Positions 9,209 through 18,355 of a stretch of 64,000 nt of DNA are shown here, piece after piece (the stretch's first letter is position 1; each line of letters starts with the position of its first letter). The stretch lies in assembly GCA_963773335.1 (NCBI GenBank), contig CAVZAT010000002.1:620001-684000 (forward strand). Reading direction: 5' to 3'. The DNA is from UBA4742 sp963773335 (GTDB taxonomy: Bacteria; Actinomycetota; Acidimicrobiia; Acidimicrobiales; Acidimicrobilacustridaceae). A program made the translations under genes and the position numbers. Below the pieces are notes generated by a model. That model did no database searches. It had not been told where the DNA came from and saw nothing but the letters and a program-made list of their open reading frames with translations.

Positions 9209-10892
9209 GTGGGGGACGCGAGCAACCGCGCTGGGGATCGGTGGCGCCTTCGATCGGTGCCGGATCATCTCGTGGATCGCTACGTGGCCGAGGGGTGGTG
9301 GACCGACGACACGCTCGGGATGATGGTGGCCGAAGGCCTCAGCCACATGGGTGACGTGGGGTTTCGGGTGCGCTCGGCGGTGCGCCCCTGGCAGGGCACC
9401 TTCGCCCAGGTCGACCGGGCGGGCGCGTTCGCTGGCCGGCGCGCTGGCCGCCCGAGGGGTGGGGCCGGGCGACGTCGTCCTGTTCCAGATCCCCAACTGG
9501 GTCGAGGCGGGCATCACTTTCTGGGCCGCCGCCTACCTGGGGGCCGTGGTCGTGCCGGTGGTGCACTTCTACGGGCCCAAGGAGGTCGACTACATCCTCG
9601 GTGCCACCTCGCCCGACGTGATCGTGACCGCCGACCGCTTCGGTCACAACGATTTCGTGGCCACCTACGACGCGCTGCTGGCCGACCGTCCCGAACCTCG
9701 GTGGCTGGTGACCACCGGGAACGAGCCCGGGGACCTGCCGGCGCGGGCCACGCGCTTCGAGTCCCTGCTCGACCACGAGCCCATCGCCGGGCCGGTGGCG
9801 GCCGACCCGGATGCGCCGGCCGTCATCGGGTTCACGTCGGGCACGACCCGCGATCCCAAGGGTGTGATCCACTCGCACCGCACGATCGGGTTCGAGACCC
9901 GCCAGCTCGAGTCGGGCTTCCCCACCGGCGGTCCCCCGCAGATCACCGGCGCGCCGGTCGGGCACTTCATCGGCATGCTCAACGCCTTCCTGGTCCCCAT
10001 GTTGCGGGTGCGCGCCGTGAACCTGATCGACGTCTGGGATCCGGGCGAGGTGCTGCGCATGATGAGCGAGGACGGGCTCGGGGTTTCCGGCGGTGCCACC
10101 TACTTCCTCACCAGCCTGCTCGACCACCCGGACTTCACCGCTGAGCACCTCGCCCTCATGCCCTTCGCCGGGCTCGGGGGCTCGACCGTCCCGGTGGCGG
10201 TCACCGAGCGGGCCACCAGGCTGGGCATGAAGGTGTGGCGGTCCTACGGCAGCACCGAGCACCCGTCCATCACCGGCAGCCGCCTGGACGAACCGGAGGT
10301 CAAGCGGATCACCACCGATGGGCGGGCCCTCGAGGGCGTCGAGATCCGCTTGGACGACGACGGCCAGATCCTCAGCCGCGGACCGGACTGCTTCGTCGGG
10401 TACACCGATCCGGAGCTGACCGCAGCCGCCTTCGACGAGGACGGGTGGTACCACACCGGCGACGTCGGCATCCTTGACGACGAGGGCTACCTCACCATCA
10501 CCGACCGCATCTCCGACATCATCATCCGCGGCGGCGAGAACATCAGCGCCCAGGAGATCGAGGAGGTGCTGCTGAGCCTCGACGCCATCGCCGAGGCAAA
10601 CGTGGTGGCCGCCCCCGACGAGCGTCTGGGCGAGCGTGCCGCGGCGGTGGTCCGGGTGCGCGAGGGCATGGGTGCGCCGACCCTCGACGAGGTGCGCGCC
10701 CACTTCGGCGCCGCCGGACTCGCCCGCCAGAAGTGGCCCGAGGCGCTCTATGTGGTCGACGACTTCCCTCGCACCGCGTCGGGCAAGGTCCAGAAGTTCC
10801 GGCTCCGCCAGGACCTCCGGGAAGGACGATTCGTCCCCATCGAGAAGGACGATTCGTCCCCATCGAGTAGACGACTCGGCCCCAACCAGTAG
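9209..10892 (+). CDS. AMP-forming acyl-CoA ligase (cyclohexanecarboxylate-CoA ligase-like); frame disrupted
   Basis: ANL ligase of about 560 residues. The N-terminus 'YVAEGWWTDDTLGMMVAEGL' and 'VRSAVRPWQGTFAQVD' resemble the AliA/medium-chain subgroup. P-loop 'GFTSGTTRDPKGVIHSHRT' near residue 207; 'YHTGDVGILDDEGYLTITDR'; C-terminal 'TASGKVQKFRLRQ' with the catalytic Lys. One +1 change near 9423 separates residues 1-71 from the rest. The GTG at 9209 has GGAGGA directly upstream (9200-9205), rather close, so an internal GTG is possible. The C-terminus has been altered by a 23-bp tandem duplication (10821-10866): without it the protein would end FVPIE, with it 15 extra residues follow. Confidence 0.85.
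10821..10866 (+). repeat. 23-bp perfect tandem duplication
   Basis: Two identical 23-bp units (10821-10843 and 10844-10866) at the 3' end of the ligase gene. One unit would end the protein at GAG-TAG; the duplication shifts the frame past that stop to a new TAG at 10890-10892. An 11-bp segment just after it (AGTAGACGACT at 10866-10876) also recurs at 10888-10898, so the region is slippage-prone. Confidence 0.9.
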
Positions 10893-10909
10893 ACGACTGG
10901 AGGATGCAC

Positions 10910-11491
10910 GTGACCGCCGAAGGACCCCGGATACCGCCATTGCCACCGCAGGAGTGGCCCGATGAGATGCGCGGCGCGCTCGCCGCCCTGCGTCCGCCCG
11001 AGCCACGCCACCCGTTTCCGTCGCGTGAGCCAGGGCGCCCGAAAGGGCTGAACGTGCTCGGCACCCTGGCCCGGTATCCCTCGTTGGCGCAGGCGTACCA
11101 CACGTTCAACGGGCACGTGCTGTTCGCCACCACCTTGTCGGCCCGCCAGCGCGAGTTGCTGGTACTGCGTGTGGCCACCGTTCGCCAGTGCACCTACGAG
11201 TGGAAGCAGCACGTGGTGCTGGCCGGCGACGTGGGCCTCGGTCCTGACGAGATCCGCGACATCGCCACCGGGCCCGACGCACCCGGCTGGTCCGCGCTGG
11301 ACCGGGCCATGCTCCAGTCGGTCGACGAGCTGCTGCGCGACGCCATGGTGGCCGATGCCACCTGGCGGGTGCTGGCCGCCGAGCTCGACGAGCGCCAGCT
11401 GATGGACCTGGTGTTCACCGTCGGCGCCTATGACCAGTTGGCCATGGCCATGCGGTCGTTCGGGATCGAGCTCGACGACGACCTGCGCTGA
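10910..11491 (+). CDS. Carboxymuconolactone decarboxylase (AhpD-like) family protein
   Basis: About 193 residues. The CMD signature is 'ATVRQCTYEWKQHVVLAG': Cys plus a conserved His six residues later, as in the single-Cys CMD branch rather than the CXXC peroxidase branch. The GTG at 10910 is preferred over the ATG at 10904 because GGAGG at 10899-10903 is then 6 bp upstream. Members decarboxylate gamma-lactones or act as small thiol peroxidases; here it sits between a ligase and a Rieske oxygenase. The ligase's duplicated 3' end leaves only 17 bp between the genes. Followed by 90 bp of non-coding DNA. Confidence 0.85.
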   Translation: MTAEGPRIPPLPPQEWPDEMRGALAALRPPEPRHPFPSREPGRPKGLNVLGTLARYPSLAQAYHTFNGHVLFATTLSARQRELLVLRVATVRQCTYEWKQHVVLAGDVGLGPDEIRDIATGPDAPGWSALDRAMLQSVDELLRDAMVADATWRVLAAELDERQLMDLVFTVGAYDQLAMAMRSFGIELDDDLR

Positions 11492-11514
11492 CCACATCCC
11501 GACAGGCGGGCCGA

Positions 11515-11520
11515 TAACGA
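11515..11520 (+). promoter_or_regulatory. Candidate -10-like element (TAACGA)
   Basis: TAACGA 62 bp before the Rieske ATG. The same hexamer occurs at 16970-16975, 54 bp before the 17029 ATG, and at 39604-39609, 48 bp before the 39657 ATG. The similar spacing suggests a shared promoter element; no clear -35 box is seen. Confidence 0.3.
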
Positions 11521-11581
11521 TCTTCTCTTTTCGGAGATGAATGATATCTTCGTGCTGATCCCCTGACCGGAGGAACCGACC

Positions 11582-12866
11582 ATGGCGCACTTCCCCAAGC
11601 CCGCCGAGGGAAGCTGGACCCAGCAGTACCCCGAGCTCGGCACCGAGCCGGTGGACTACGAGGATTCGATCTCGCCCGAGTACTACGAGATCGAGCGCAA
11701 GGCGATCTTCGCCAAGACGTGGCTCAACGTCGGTCGGGTCGAGCGCATCGCGCGCACCGGCAACTACTTCACCAAAGAGCTCGACGCGGCCGGCACCTCG
11801 GTGGTGGTGGTGCGGGACAAGGCCGGTGACGTGCGGGCCTTCCACAACATCTGCCGTCACCGCGGCAACAAGCTGGTGTGGACCGACTACCCCCGCGAGG
11901 AGACGAGCGGGACCTTCCGTCAGTTCACCTGCAAGTACCACGGGTGGCGCTACGACCTCGACGGCTCGCTCAACTTCGTGCAACAGGAGTCGGAGTTCTT
12001 CGACCTGGACAAGGACGACTACGGCCTGGTGCCGGTCCGGTGCGAGGTGTGGGAGGGGTTCATCTTCGTGAACCTCGACGCCGATGCCGAGCCGCTCGAG
12101 GACTACCTGGGGGAGCTGGGCGCTGGCCTGAAGGGCTACCCCTTCGGTGAGATGACCGCCGTGTCCAGCTACCGGGCCGAGGTGGGGAGCAACTGGAAGC
12201 TCTTCATCGACGCCTTCATGGAGTTCTACCATGCGCCGGTTCTGCACGCGAAGCAGGCCACGGCCGAGGAGTCCCGCAAGCTCCAGGAGATCGGGTTCGA
12301 GGCATTGGCCTACAAGATCGCCGGGCCTCACTCGATGATCTCGTCCTGGGGCGGCATGGCCCCGCCCAAGGACGAGAAGATGGTCAAGCCCATCGAGCGG
12401 CGTGCTGCGCAGCGGTCTGTTCGGTCCGTGGGACCGCCCGATCGACATCGAGCTGCCCCCGGCGGTCAACCCGGCCCGCCACCCGGCCTGGGGAACGGAC
12501 TCCTTCCTGTTCTTCCCCAACTTCATGATCCTGATCTGGGCCCCGAACTGGTACCTCACGTACCACTACTGGCCGACGTCCTACAACACCCACATCTTCG
12601 AGACCGGCCTCTACTTCGTGCCACCCAAGACGGCGAGCGAGCGGGTGGCCCACGAGCTGGCCCGGGTGACCTTCAAGGAGTACGGCCTCCAGGACGGCAA
12701 CACCCTCGAGGCCACCCAGTCCATGATCGAGACGCGGACGGTGAAGGCGTTCCCGCTCAACGACCAGGAGATCGCCCTGCGCCACCTGCACCAGACGGGC
12801 CGGCGCTACGTGGCCGAGTACGAGGCGTCGCGGGAGACGCCGGTCACCATCTCGGCCGCGTCCTGA
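11582..12866 (+). CDS. Rieske non-heme iron oxygenase, large (alpha) subunit; frame disrupted
   Basis: Hydroxylates or dihydroxylates its substrate using O2 and electrons from a reductase not found nearby. Rieske cluster ligands are C91, H93, C117 and H120 ('ICRHRGNK' and 'FTCKYHGW'). The mononuclear iron site 'DAFMEFYHAPVLH' supplies the usual two His. The frame changes by +1 near 12400; removing one G from 'gagcggcgtgctg' gives IERVLRSGLFGPWDRP and continues to a natural end at 12866. Length about 428. Strong RBS (GGAGGA, 11569-11574). The downstream small ORF starts 12 bp after the stop and is probably its partner. The aromatic or steroid-like substrate is not identifiable. Confidence 0.88.
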
Positions 12867-12877
12867 AGGAGACGACG

Positions 12878-13207
12878 ATGACGATGTTGCCCGAAGCGTT
12901 CGCCGGCCTCGAGCCGTTCGCCGCCACCTGGTGCCTGCGCACCGAGGGTGAGCGCTACAGCCAGCGGCTGGCCAGCACCATGGACGAGATGCAGACCTTC
13001 TACGACTCGGCCTTCCCCCGCCTGGCCGAGGCGCTCGCCTACCTCGACCAGTACCCCCTCGACGCCCTTCCCGAGGAGGCCACCCACCTCCTGTGGCTGT
13101 GCTACTCGCTGGTGCAGGTGTCGTTCCCGGTGGAGGTGTGGCGCCAGCCCCGGGTGCCCGACAGCGGTGCGGCCAGCATCGACGCGGTCATCGAACCCGC
13201 GGTCTGA
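12878..13207 (+). CDS. Small conserved protein following the Rieske oxygenase
   Basis: 109 residues, start ATG at 12878 with AAGGAG 7 bp upstream (a second ATG in frame at 12884). Helical, acidic protein with 'EMQTFYDSAFPRLAEALAYL' and 'LDALPEEATHLLWLCYSLVQ'. I have the impression of similar small proteins next to other actinobacterial Rieske alpha subunits, but I know no function. It is not a ferredoxin (only two Cys) and not a typical beta subunit (those are about 160 residues, NTF2 fold). A stability or substrate-delivery partner is the simplest guess. Intact. Confidence 0.75.
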   Translation: MTMLPEAFAGLEPFAATWCLRTEGERYSQRLASTMDEMQTFYDSAFPRLAEALAYLDQYPLDALPEEATHLLWLCYSLVQVSFPVEVWRQPRVPDSGAASIDAVIEPAV

Positions 13208-13345
13208 GGTCCCGGACGACGCGACCGCTCGCTCCCGCGGTCGAAGTTACCGCCGGGTAGGCAGAGGGTCGTTCTCGCTCACGAGTCACCTGATGTTCAC
13301 GACGAGATACGCCTGCTCTTTCCAGCGCTGGGCTACGCTTCCACC

Positions 13346-14136
13346 GTGACGACCGACGACACGGCGGCCCCGAGCGGCGGTGAGGCAGCCGCCGGTGAGC
13401 TGGCGGGAGCTGGCGGTCGCCCGGTCGCTGGATTCGGCGCGGACCCGGGCCGAGAACCGTGTCCAGCGGTTCCTCGATGCCGCGCTCGAGCTCATGAACG
13501 AGGGCGATGCCGGCAAGGACTTCACCGTCCAGGAGGTGGTCGAGCGCTCGGGCCAGTCCCTGCGCAGCTTCTACCAGTACTTCGGCGGCAAGCACGAGCT
13601 CCTCCTGGCCCTGTTCGAGGAGTCGGTGCGCTCGACGGCTGAGCTCCTGCGCCAGAAGATGGACGAGGAGCCTGACGCCCAGGAACGCTTGCACCGCTTC
13701 GTGGTCGAGTACTACCGGATGTCGCGATCGGCCTCCGCCACCAAGGCACCGCCAGCCAAGGCCGGCGGCAAGTCCAGGGCAGACCAAGGCGTCGGCTCCC
13801 AAGGCGAACGGCAAGGCGGCGACCAAGTCGTCGAAGGACAGCCCGGCGCCGGTCATGGTGGACTTCGCCCAGAAGCTGCTGACCGGCTACCCGACCGAGG
13901 CGGCGGCCGCCTTCGCCCCGCTGGTCACGCTGTTCGGTGAGGTCCTCGACGCGGCGGCCGAGGCCGGCGCCGTACGACCCGGGCTGCGGCACGGCCCGAT
14001 CGCCGGCATCGTGCTCGAGGCGATCATGTTCAACGCCTTCTCGATGACCATCGGCGGTGTCTCGGCCAGCGAGGGAGACCCGGCCGAAGAGCTGTGGAAC
14101 CTGGTCCTGCACGGCGTCGCCGTGAGTCCGGCCTGA
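13346..14136 (+). CDS. TetR-family regulator with Lys/Ala-rich linker; frame disrupted
   Basis: N-terminal TetR helix-turn-helix 'FTVQEVVERSGQSLRSFYQY' preceded by 'RVQRFLDAALELMNEG' (about residues 38-85). A linker rich in Lys, Ala and Pro at about residues 130-168 ('KAPPAKAGGKSR', 'KASAPKANGKAATKSSK') precedes a C-terminal effector domain 'MVDFAQKLLTGYPTEAAAAF' to 'LWNLVLHGVAVSPA'. Two +1 frame changes, near 13393 (repair AAAVSWREL) and 13778 (repair KSRQTKAS). GTG start at 13346. It may control the Rieske genes or the divergent 14159-15407/15580 pair. The linker is unusual for TetR proteins, which normally pass directly from HTH to effector domain. Confidence 0.8.
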
Positions 14137-14158
14137 ACCAGCACCTCGACCAGCCGGG

Positions 14159-15407
14159 TCAGTCCTGGCGGTAGACCTGCCCGCCCTTCATCACGAACCG
14201 CACGTCCTCGGTGACGGTGATGTCGGAGAGGATGTCGCCCGGTACGGCGATGATGTCGGCCAGCAGGCCGGCCTGGAGCCGGCCCCGGTCGTCGACGTCG
14301 ATCAGCTCGGCGGCCACCGTGGTCGCGGCCCGAATGGCCTGGAGCGGCGTCATGCCCCGATCGACCAGGGCGATGAGCTCCTTGGCGTTGCGGCCGTGGG
14401 GGATGGCGGGGGCGTCGGTGCCGCAGGCCACCTTGACGCCGCGTTCGATGGCCTTGGTGATCGTGGCCCGGGCTCGGGGGAACACCTCGGCCGCCTTGGC
14501 CTGCAGCTCAGGTGCCGCATGGGACACGTCCATCCCGTCGGCCAGATAGGTGGTGGCCACCAGGAAGGTACCCCGCTCGACCATCAGGTCGAGGGTCTCG
14601 TCGCTCAGCAGCGACCCGTGCTCGAGGCAGTCGATACCGGACTTCGACCGCCACCCGGCCGGCCTCGTCGCCGTGGCAGTGGGCCGCCACTCGCAGGCCG
14701 GCCCGGTGGGCCTCGTCCACGATCGTCTCCAGCTCCTCGGTGGAGTACTGGCGAGCGCCGGGCGGCCCGGTGTGCGACATGACACCCCCCGAAGCGCTCA
14801 CCTTGATGAGCTGAGCCCCGTACTTGATCTGGTAGCGCACGGCGCGGCGCACCTGGCTGATGCCGTCGGCCACGCCCTCCTCGACGGTGATGGGCAGGAC
14901 GTGGGGCGCGAACGCCTGGAACATGGTCGGGTCGAGGTGACCGCCGGTCGGGCTGATGGCATGGCCGGCAGGCACCACCCGCGGGCCGTCCACCCAGCCC
15001 ATGTCGATCGCCTTGCTCAGGGCCACGTCGAGCAGGATCCCGCCGGTCTGCACGAACAGGCCCAGGTTGCGCACGGTGGTGAACCCGGCCCGCAACGTCC
15101 GGCGGCCATTGGCCACGGCGCGCAGGGTGCGCAGGGCCGGATCCTCCTGTACGGGGATGAGGGGGCTGGCGTGGTTGGGGCCGCCCATGAACAGGTTGAC
15201 CTCCATGTCCATCAGGCCAGGCAGCAGGGTCAGATCGCCCAGGTCGATGACCACCGTGTCGTCGGGGACGGTGGTGGGGGCCACCTCGACGATGCGATCG
15301 TCCTGGATCAGCAGATCACCCGGCGACACCACCTCGCCGGTGTCGACGTCGAGCATGCGGGCGCTGACCAGGTGGATCGGCGGCTGCGGGGTGCGCGGAC
15401 GAGGCAT
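14159..15407 (-). CDS. Amidohydrolase (imidazolonepropionase/prolidase-like) lacking the HxH motif; frame disrupted
   Basis: About 416 residues. ATG at 15407 with a good RBS (GAAGGAGG). Family landmarks: composite beta-sandwich start 'IHLVSARMLDVDTGEVV', 'TLLPGLMDMEVNLFMGG', the carbamylated-Lys segment 'QLIKVSASGGV', metal His in 'AAHCHG' and 'LEHGSLL', and Asp in 'CGTDAPAIPHG'. The normal 'D-x-H-x-H' after PGL is D-M-E-V-N here, so two metal-binding His are replaced by Glu and Asn. A +1 change near 14645 (repair VAVKSGIDCLEHG) joins two halves. Substrates of this family range from dipeptides to cyclic amides and lactones. The metal site may be mononuclear or the reaction different. Confidence 0.83.
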
Positions 15408-15456
15408 GGCCCTCCTTCGAGGTGAAGCGGCGCGGACGACGGCGGGTGGCAACACG

Positions 15457-15467
15457 GTTTCCGAAAC
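15457..15467. promoter_or_regulatory. Inverted repeat GTTTC-C-GAAAC in a divergent intergenic region
   Basis: A perfect 5-bp dyad around a single base, in the 172-bp gap between the divergent amidohydrolase (start 15407) and SDR (start 15580). Just downstream is an AT-rich stretch (AAATTATC, 15477-15484) that could hold a -10 box. Candidate operator for a local regulator, possibly the TetR at 13346. Short dyads like this also arise by chance. Confidence 0.35.
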
Positions 15468-15579
15468 GCGCGAGTCAAATTATCACGGAGTGCTCGCGAA
15501 CGTGGCCGCCCGCGGCGCTTGGCCGTCGGCCGATGCTCGGGCGAGCGCGGCGCTCGACGAGCGCTACGGTGCCGGTCCG

Positions 15580-16407
15580 ATGGGTGATTCGACACCAGGC
15601 ACCACCAACGTCGTCATCGGTGCGGCCTCGGGCATGGGAGCGGCCACCGCCGTGCTGCTGGCCCCCCGTGGCCGACTGCTGTTGGCCGACCGCGACCTGG
15701 CCCCGCTCGAGGAGGTGGCGGCGCAGATCCGCGACGAGATCGGGGGCGAGGTCGAGACCATGGGCTGCGACGTCACCGACCGGGCGCAGGTGGAAGCTGT
15801 GGCGCAGGCCGCCGGGACCCTCGGCGCTCTGGTGCACACGGCGGGTCTCTCTCCCTCCATGGCGCCGGGGCGACCCATCTACGAGGTGAACCTCATCGGC
15901 ACGGCGCATGTCGTGCGCGCCTTCGAGACGCAGCTGGCGCCGGGCGCGTCGGCGGTGTGCTTCTCGTCGATGTCGGCGTACATGGCGCCGTCTTCCCCCG
16001 AGATCGATGCCGTCCTCGACGATCCCGAGTCGCCCACCTTCTTCGACGAGCTGGCCGCGACCGATGTCGACGTGGACAACCCGCAGATCGCCTACGTCCT
16101 GTCCAAGCAGGGGGTGCAGCGGATCATCCAGCTGCGGTCCGGGGCATGGGGGGCGAAGGGAGCCCGGCTGCTGTCGTTGTCGCCCGGGATCATCGACACG
16201 GGCATGGGACGACTCGAAGCGGCCAACGAGCCGGCGATGGCCGGCATGGTCGAGGCGAGCGCCCTCGGTCGGTCGGCTCGTCCTGAGGAGGTGGCGGCGG
16301 TGGCGGCCTTCCTGACGTCGGAGGCGGCGTCGTTCATGACCGGCACCGACGTGTTGGTCGACGGCGGGGTGATCGCCGCCTTGTTCGGGCCGACCCGCCG
16401 GGGCTGA
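15580..16407 (+). CDS. Short-chain dehydrogenase/reductase (SDR)
   Basis: 275 residues, intact. Cofactor motif 'VIGAASGMGAA' (TGxxxGxG variant, residues ~11-21), NN(A)G equivalent 'VHTAGLS', catalytic Ser in 'CFSSMSAYM', and Tyr/Lys in 'AYVLSKQG'. C-terminal 'GTDVLVDGG' is standard. The insert between Ser and Tyr ('DDPESPTFFDELAAT') resembles 3-alpha-hydroxysteroid dehydrogenase/carbonyl reductase-type SDRs. Oxidises or reduces a hydroxyl/ketone, probably on an alicyclic intermediate. ATG at 15580 has no obvious Shine-Dalgarno. Convergent with the FMN reductase, whose stop is 14 bp away. Confidence 0.88.
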   Translation: MGDSTPGTTNVVIGAASGMGAATAVLLAPRGRLLLADRDLAPLEEVAAQIRDEIGGEVETMGCDVTDRAQVEAVAQAAGTLGALVHTAGLSPSMAPGRPIYEVNLIGTAHVVRAFETQLAPGASAVCFSSMSAYMAPSSPEIDAVLDDPESPTFFDELAATDVDVDNPQIAYVLSKQGVQRIIQLRSGAWGAKGARLLSLSPGIIDTGMGRLEAANEPAMAGMVEASALGRSARPEEVAAVAAFLTSEAASFMTGTDVLVDGGVIAALFGPTRRG

Positions 16408-16420
16408 TCAGCCACCCATG

Positions 16421-16928
16421 TCAGCCGAGGGCGCGTCGTAGGGGCTCGGCGGCGGCGGCCAGCCACGTCTCGATGACCGGCGCCGGGTCGTCCACCTCGG
16501 CGCCGGCGAAGAAGAGCCCGCGGGTCGGGAGGCTGGCCCCGATCTCGACCAGTACCGGCCGCAGGTGCACCTCGACGGCCAGCGCGTGGGGCGGGCTCCC
16601 GCCGGTCATCAGGGCCACGGTGGGGATGCCGGCCAACTCGTCGCGGTCGAACTGATCGAGGAACAACTTGAGCAGGCCGGTGTAGGCCGCCTTGTAGGTG
16701 GGGCTGGCCACCACCAGCGCGACGGACCCGACCACGGTGGCCTTCAGGCGCGGCCACCTCGGGCGCACCCCAAGACAGCAACGCCGGTCCGTAGTCGGCC
16801 AGGTCGATGCTGGTGATCTCGACCGGGGTGGCGACGAGGTCGGCGAGCGCGGCGGCCACCGCCTCGGCCACGGCCCGGGTCCGCGATGCCGGTTTGGGGT
16901 TGCCCACGATCACGACGATTCTGCGCAT
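16421..16928 (-). CDS. NAD(P)H-dependent FMN reductase; frame disrupted
   Basis: Flavodoxin-like fold, 'RIVVIVGNPKPASRTRAVAE' at the N-terminus (phosphate-binding loop) and 'VVASPTYKAAYTGLLKLFLD' plus 'ALMTGGSPPHALAVEVHLRP' in the body, about 169 residues. Supplies reduced FMN, plausibly to one of the FMN-dependent LLM monooxygenases in the window. A +1 change near 16750 (repair EVAALKATVVGSVALVV) splits the gene. ATG start at 16928, divergent from the amidohydrolase at 17029 with 100 bp between. Confidence 0.85.
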
Positions 16929-16969
16929 GGGACCGAGCGTAGAGGGCTAAGCTCGCTCTACACCCGTGA

Positions 16970-16975
16970 TAACGA
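16970..16975 (+). promoter_or_regulatory. Candidate -10-like element (TAACGA)
   Basis: Second copy of the TAACGA hexamer seen before the Rieske and 39657 hydratase genes, here 54 bp upstream of the amidohydrolase ATG. Upstream is an 8-bp palindrome AGCTCGCT-like run (16952-16959) that might bind a regulator. Weak evidence. Confidence 0.25.
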
Positions 16976-17028
16976 CATTCTCGGCTTGGGCGCTCCCGCC
17001 CGGAACGACCGGGATGTGGGGGAGCGAC

Positions 17029-18327
17029 ATGCTCGGAACCGAAGACCTCATCTTGATCAGCGTCGACGACCACCTCATCGAGCCGCCGGACCTGTTCACC
17101 CACCACCTGGCGGCCAAGTACCTGGACCGGGCGCCGAAGCTGGTGCGCAACGACGAGGGCAACGACGTCTGGAACTTCGGCCGGATCGTGATGGAGACCG
17201 CCGCCCTCAACGCCGTGGCCGGCCGTCCCAAGGAGGAGTACGGCCTCGAGCCCCAGAGCCTCGACGAGGTCCGTCCCGGTTGCTACGACGTGCACGAGCG
17301 GGTCATGGACATGAACGCCGGGGGCGTCCTGGCCTCCATGAACTTCCCGTCGTTCCCCACCTTCACCGCCCGGGTCTTCGCCACCGACGACGTCGACCTC
17401 TCGCTGGCGCTGGTGCGGGCCTACAACGACTGGCACATCGACGAGTGGTGCGCCGCCCATCCCGGACGGTTCATCCCCATGGCCGTACCCGCCATCTGGG
17501 ATGCAGAGCTGACCGCTGCCGAGGTCCGACGCACGGCGGCCAAGGGCTGCCACTCGCTGAGCTTCACCGAGAACCCGGCGGCGCTGGGCTACCCGAGCTT
17601 CCACGACGACTACTGGGACCCGGTGTGGCAGGCCTGCTGCGACACCGGCACCGTGGTGTCGATCCACCTGGGTTCGTCGGGCCGCCTGTCGGTTCCTGCT
17701 GTCGATTCGCCGCCGGACGTGATGATCACGCTCCAGCCCATGAACATCCAGTCGGCCGCCGCCGATCTGTTGTGGTCGCGGGTGCTCAAGAACTTCGGTG
17801 ACCTGCGGGTGGCGCTGTCCGAGGGCGGCACGGGCTGGGTCCCGTACTTCCTGGACCGGCTCGATCGCACCTTCGAGATGCACCGGGCGTGGACCCTGCA
17901 GGACTTCGGTGGCCGCCTGCCCAGCGAGGTGTTCCGCGAGCACTTCCTCACCTGCTTCATCAGCGACCCGGTGGGCGTGGCCAACCGCCATCTCATCGGC
18001 GTCGACAACATGTGCTGGGAGGCCGACTACCCCCACAGCGACTCGATGTGGCCCACCGCCCCCGAGGAGCTGTCGAAGGTGTTCGCCGACCACGACGTGC
18101 CCGACGACGAGATCAACAAGATCACCCACGAGAACGCCATGCGTTGGTACTCGTTCGACCCGTTCACCCACGTCCCCGAGGCCGAGGCCACCGTGGGCGC
18201 CCTGCGGGCCAAGGCCGTCGGCCACGATGTGTCGGTCATGTCCCGCAGCACCCGGTCTCGCACGCCCGACGAGAAGCTCGAGGGCTTCCGCCGGCGGGCC
18301 CGGGCCGCGGTCGCGGCCCAGGGCTGA
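17029..18327 (+). CDS. Amidohydrolase, PF04909-type metal-dependent hydrolase
   Basis: 432 residues, intact, TIM-barrel 'amidohydrolase 2' type (ACMSD/uracil-5-carboxylate decarboxylase relatives, Zn enzymes that hydrolyse or decarboxylate). Motifs: metal 'ISVDDHLIEP' near the N-terminus, 'SIHLGSSG' (metal His), 'ALSEGGTGWVPYFL', and 'WEADYPHSDSMWP' with the metal Asp. ATG at 17029 chosen because GGGGGAG lies 5 bp upstream. Closely resembles the gene at 61729-62934 (both have 'NAVAG', 'RPGCY', 'MNFPSFP'/'MMFPSFP'). Stands alone between the FMN reductase and GntR. Likely cytosolic; substrate unknown. Confidence 0.9.
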   Translation: MLGTEDLILISVDDHLIEPPDLFTHHLAAKYLDRAPKLVRNDEGNDVWNFGRIVMETAALNAVAGRPKEEYGLEPQSLDEVRPGCYDVHERVMDMNAGGVLASMNFPSFPTFTARVFATDDVDLSLALVRAYNDWHIDEWCAAHPGRFIPMAVPAIWDAELTAAEVRRTAAKGCHSLSFTENPAALGYPSFHDDYWDPVWQACCDTGTVVSIHLGSSGRLSVPAVDSPPDVMITLQPMNIQSAAADLLWSRVLKNFGDLRVALSEGGTGWVPYFLDRLDRTFEMHRAWTLQDFGGRLPSEVFREHFLTCFISDPVGVANRHLIGVDNMCWEADYPHSDSMWPTAPEELSKVFADHDVPDDEINKITHENAMRWYSFDPFTHVPEAEATVGALRAKAVGHDVSVMSRSTRSRTPDEKLEGFRRRARAAVAAQG

Positions 18328-18355
18328 CCACCCGGGACCGACTCGTCGGCTCCTG

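Noticed and set aside
10821..10898. CRISPR-like repeat array at the ligase 3' end
   Set aside because: Only two units with no spacers; it is a tandem duplication.
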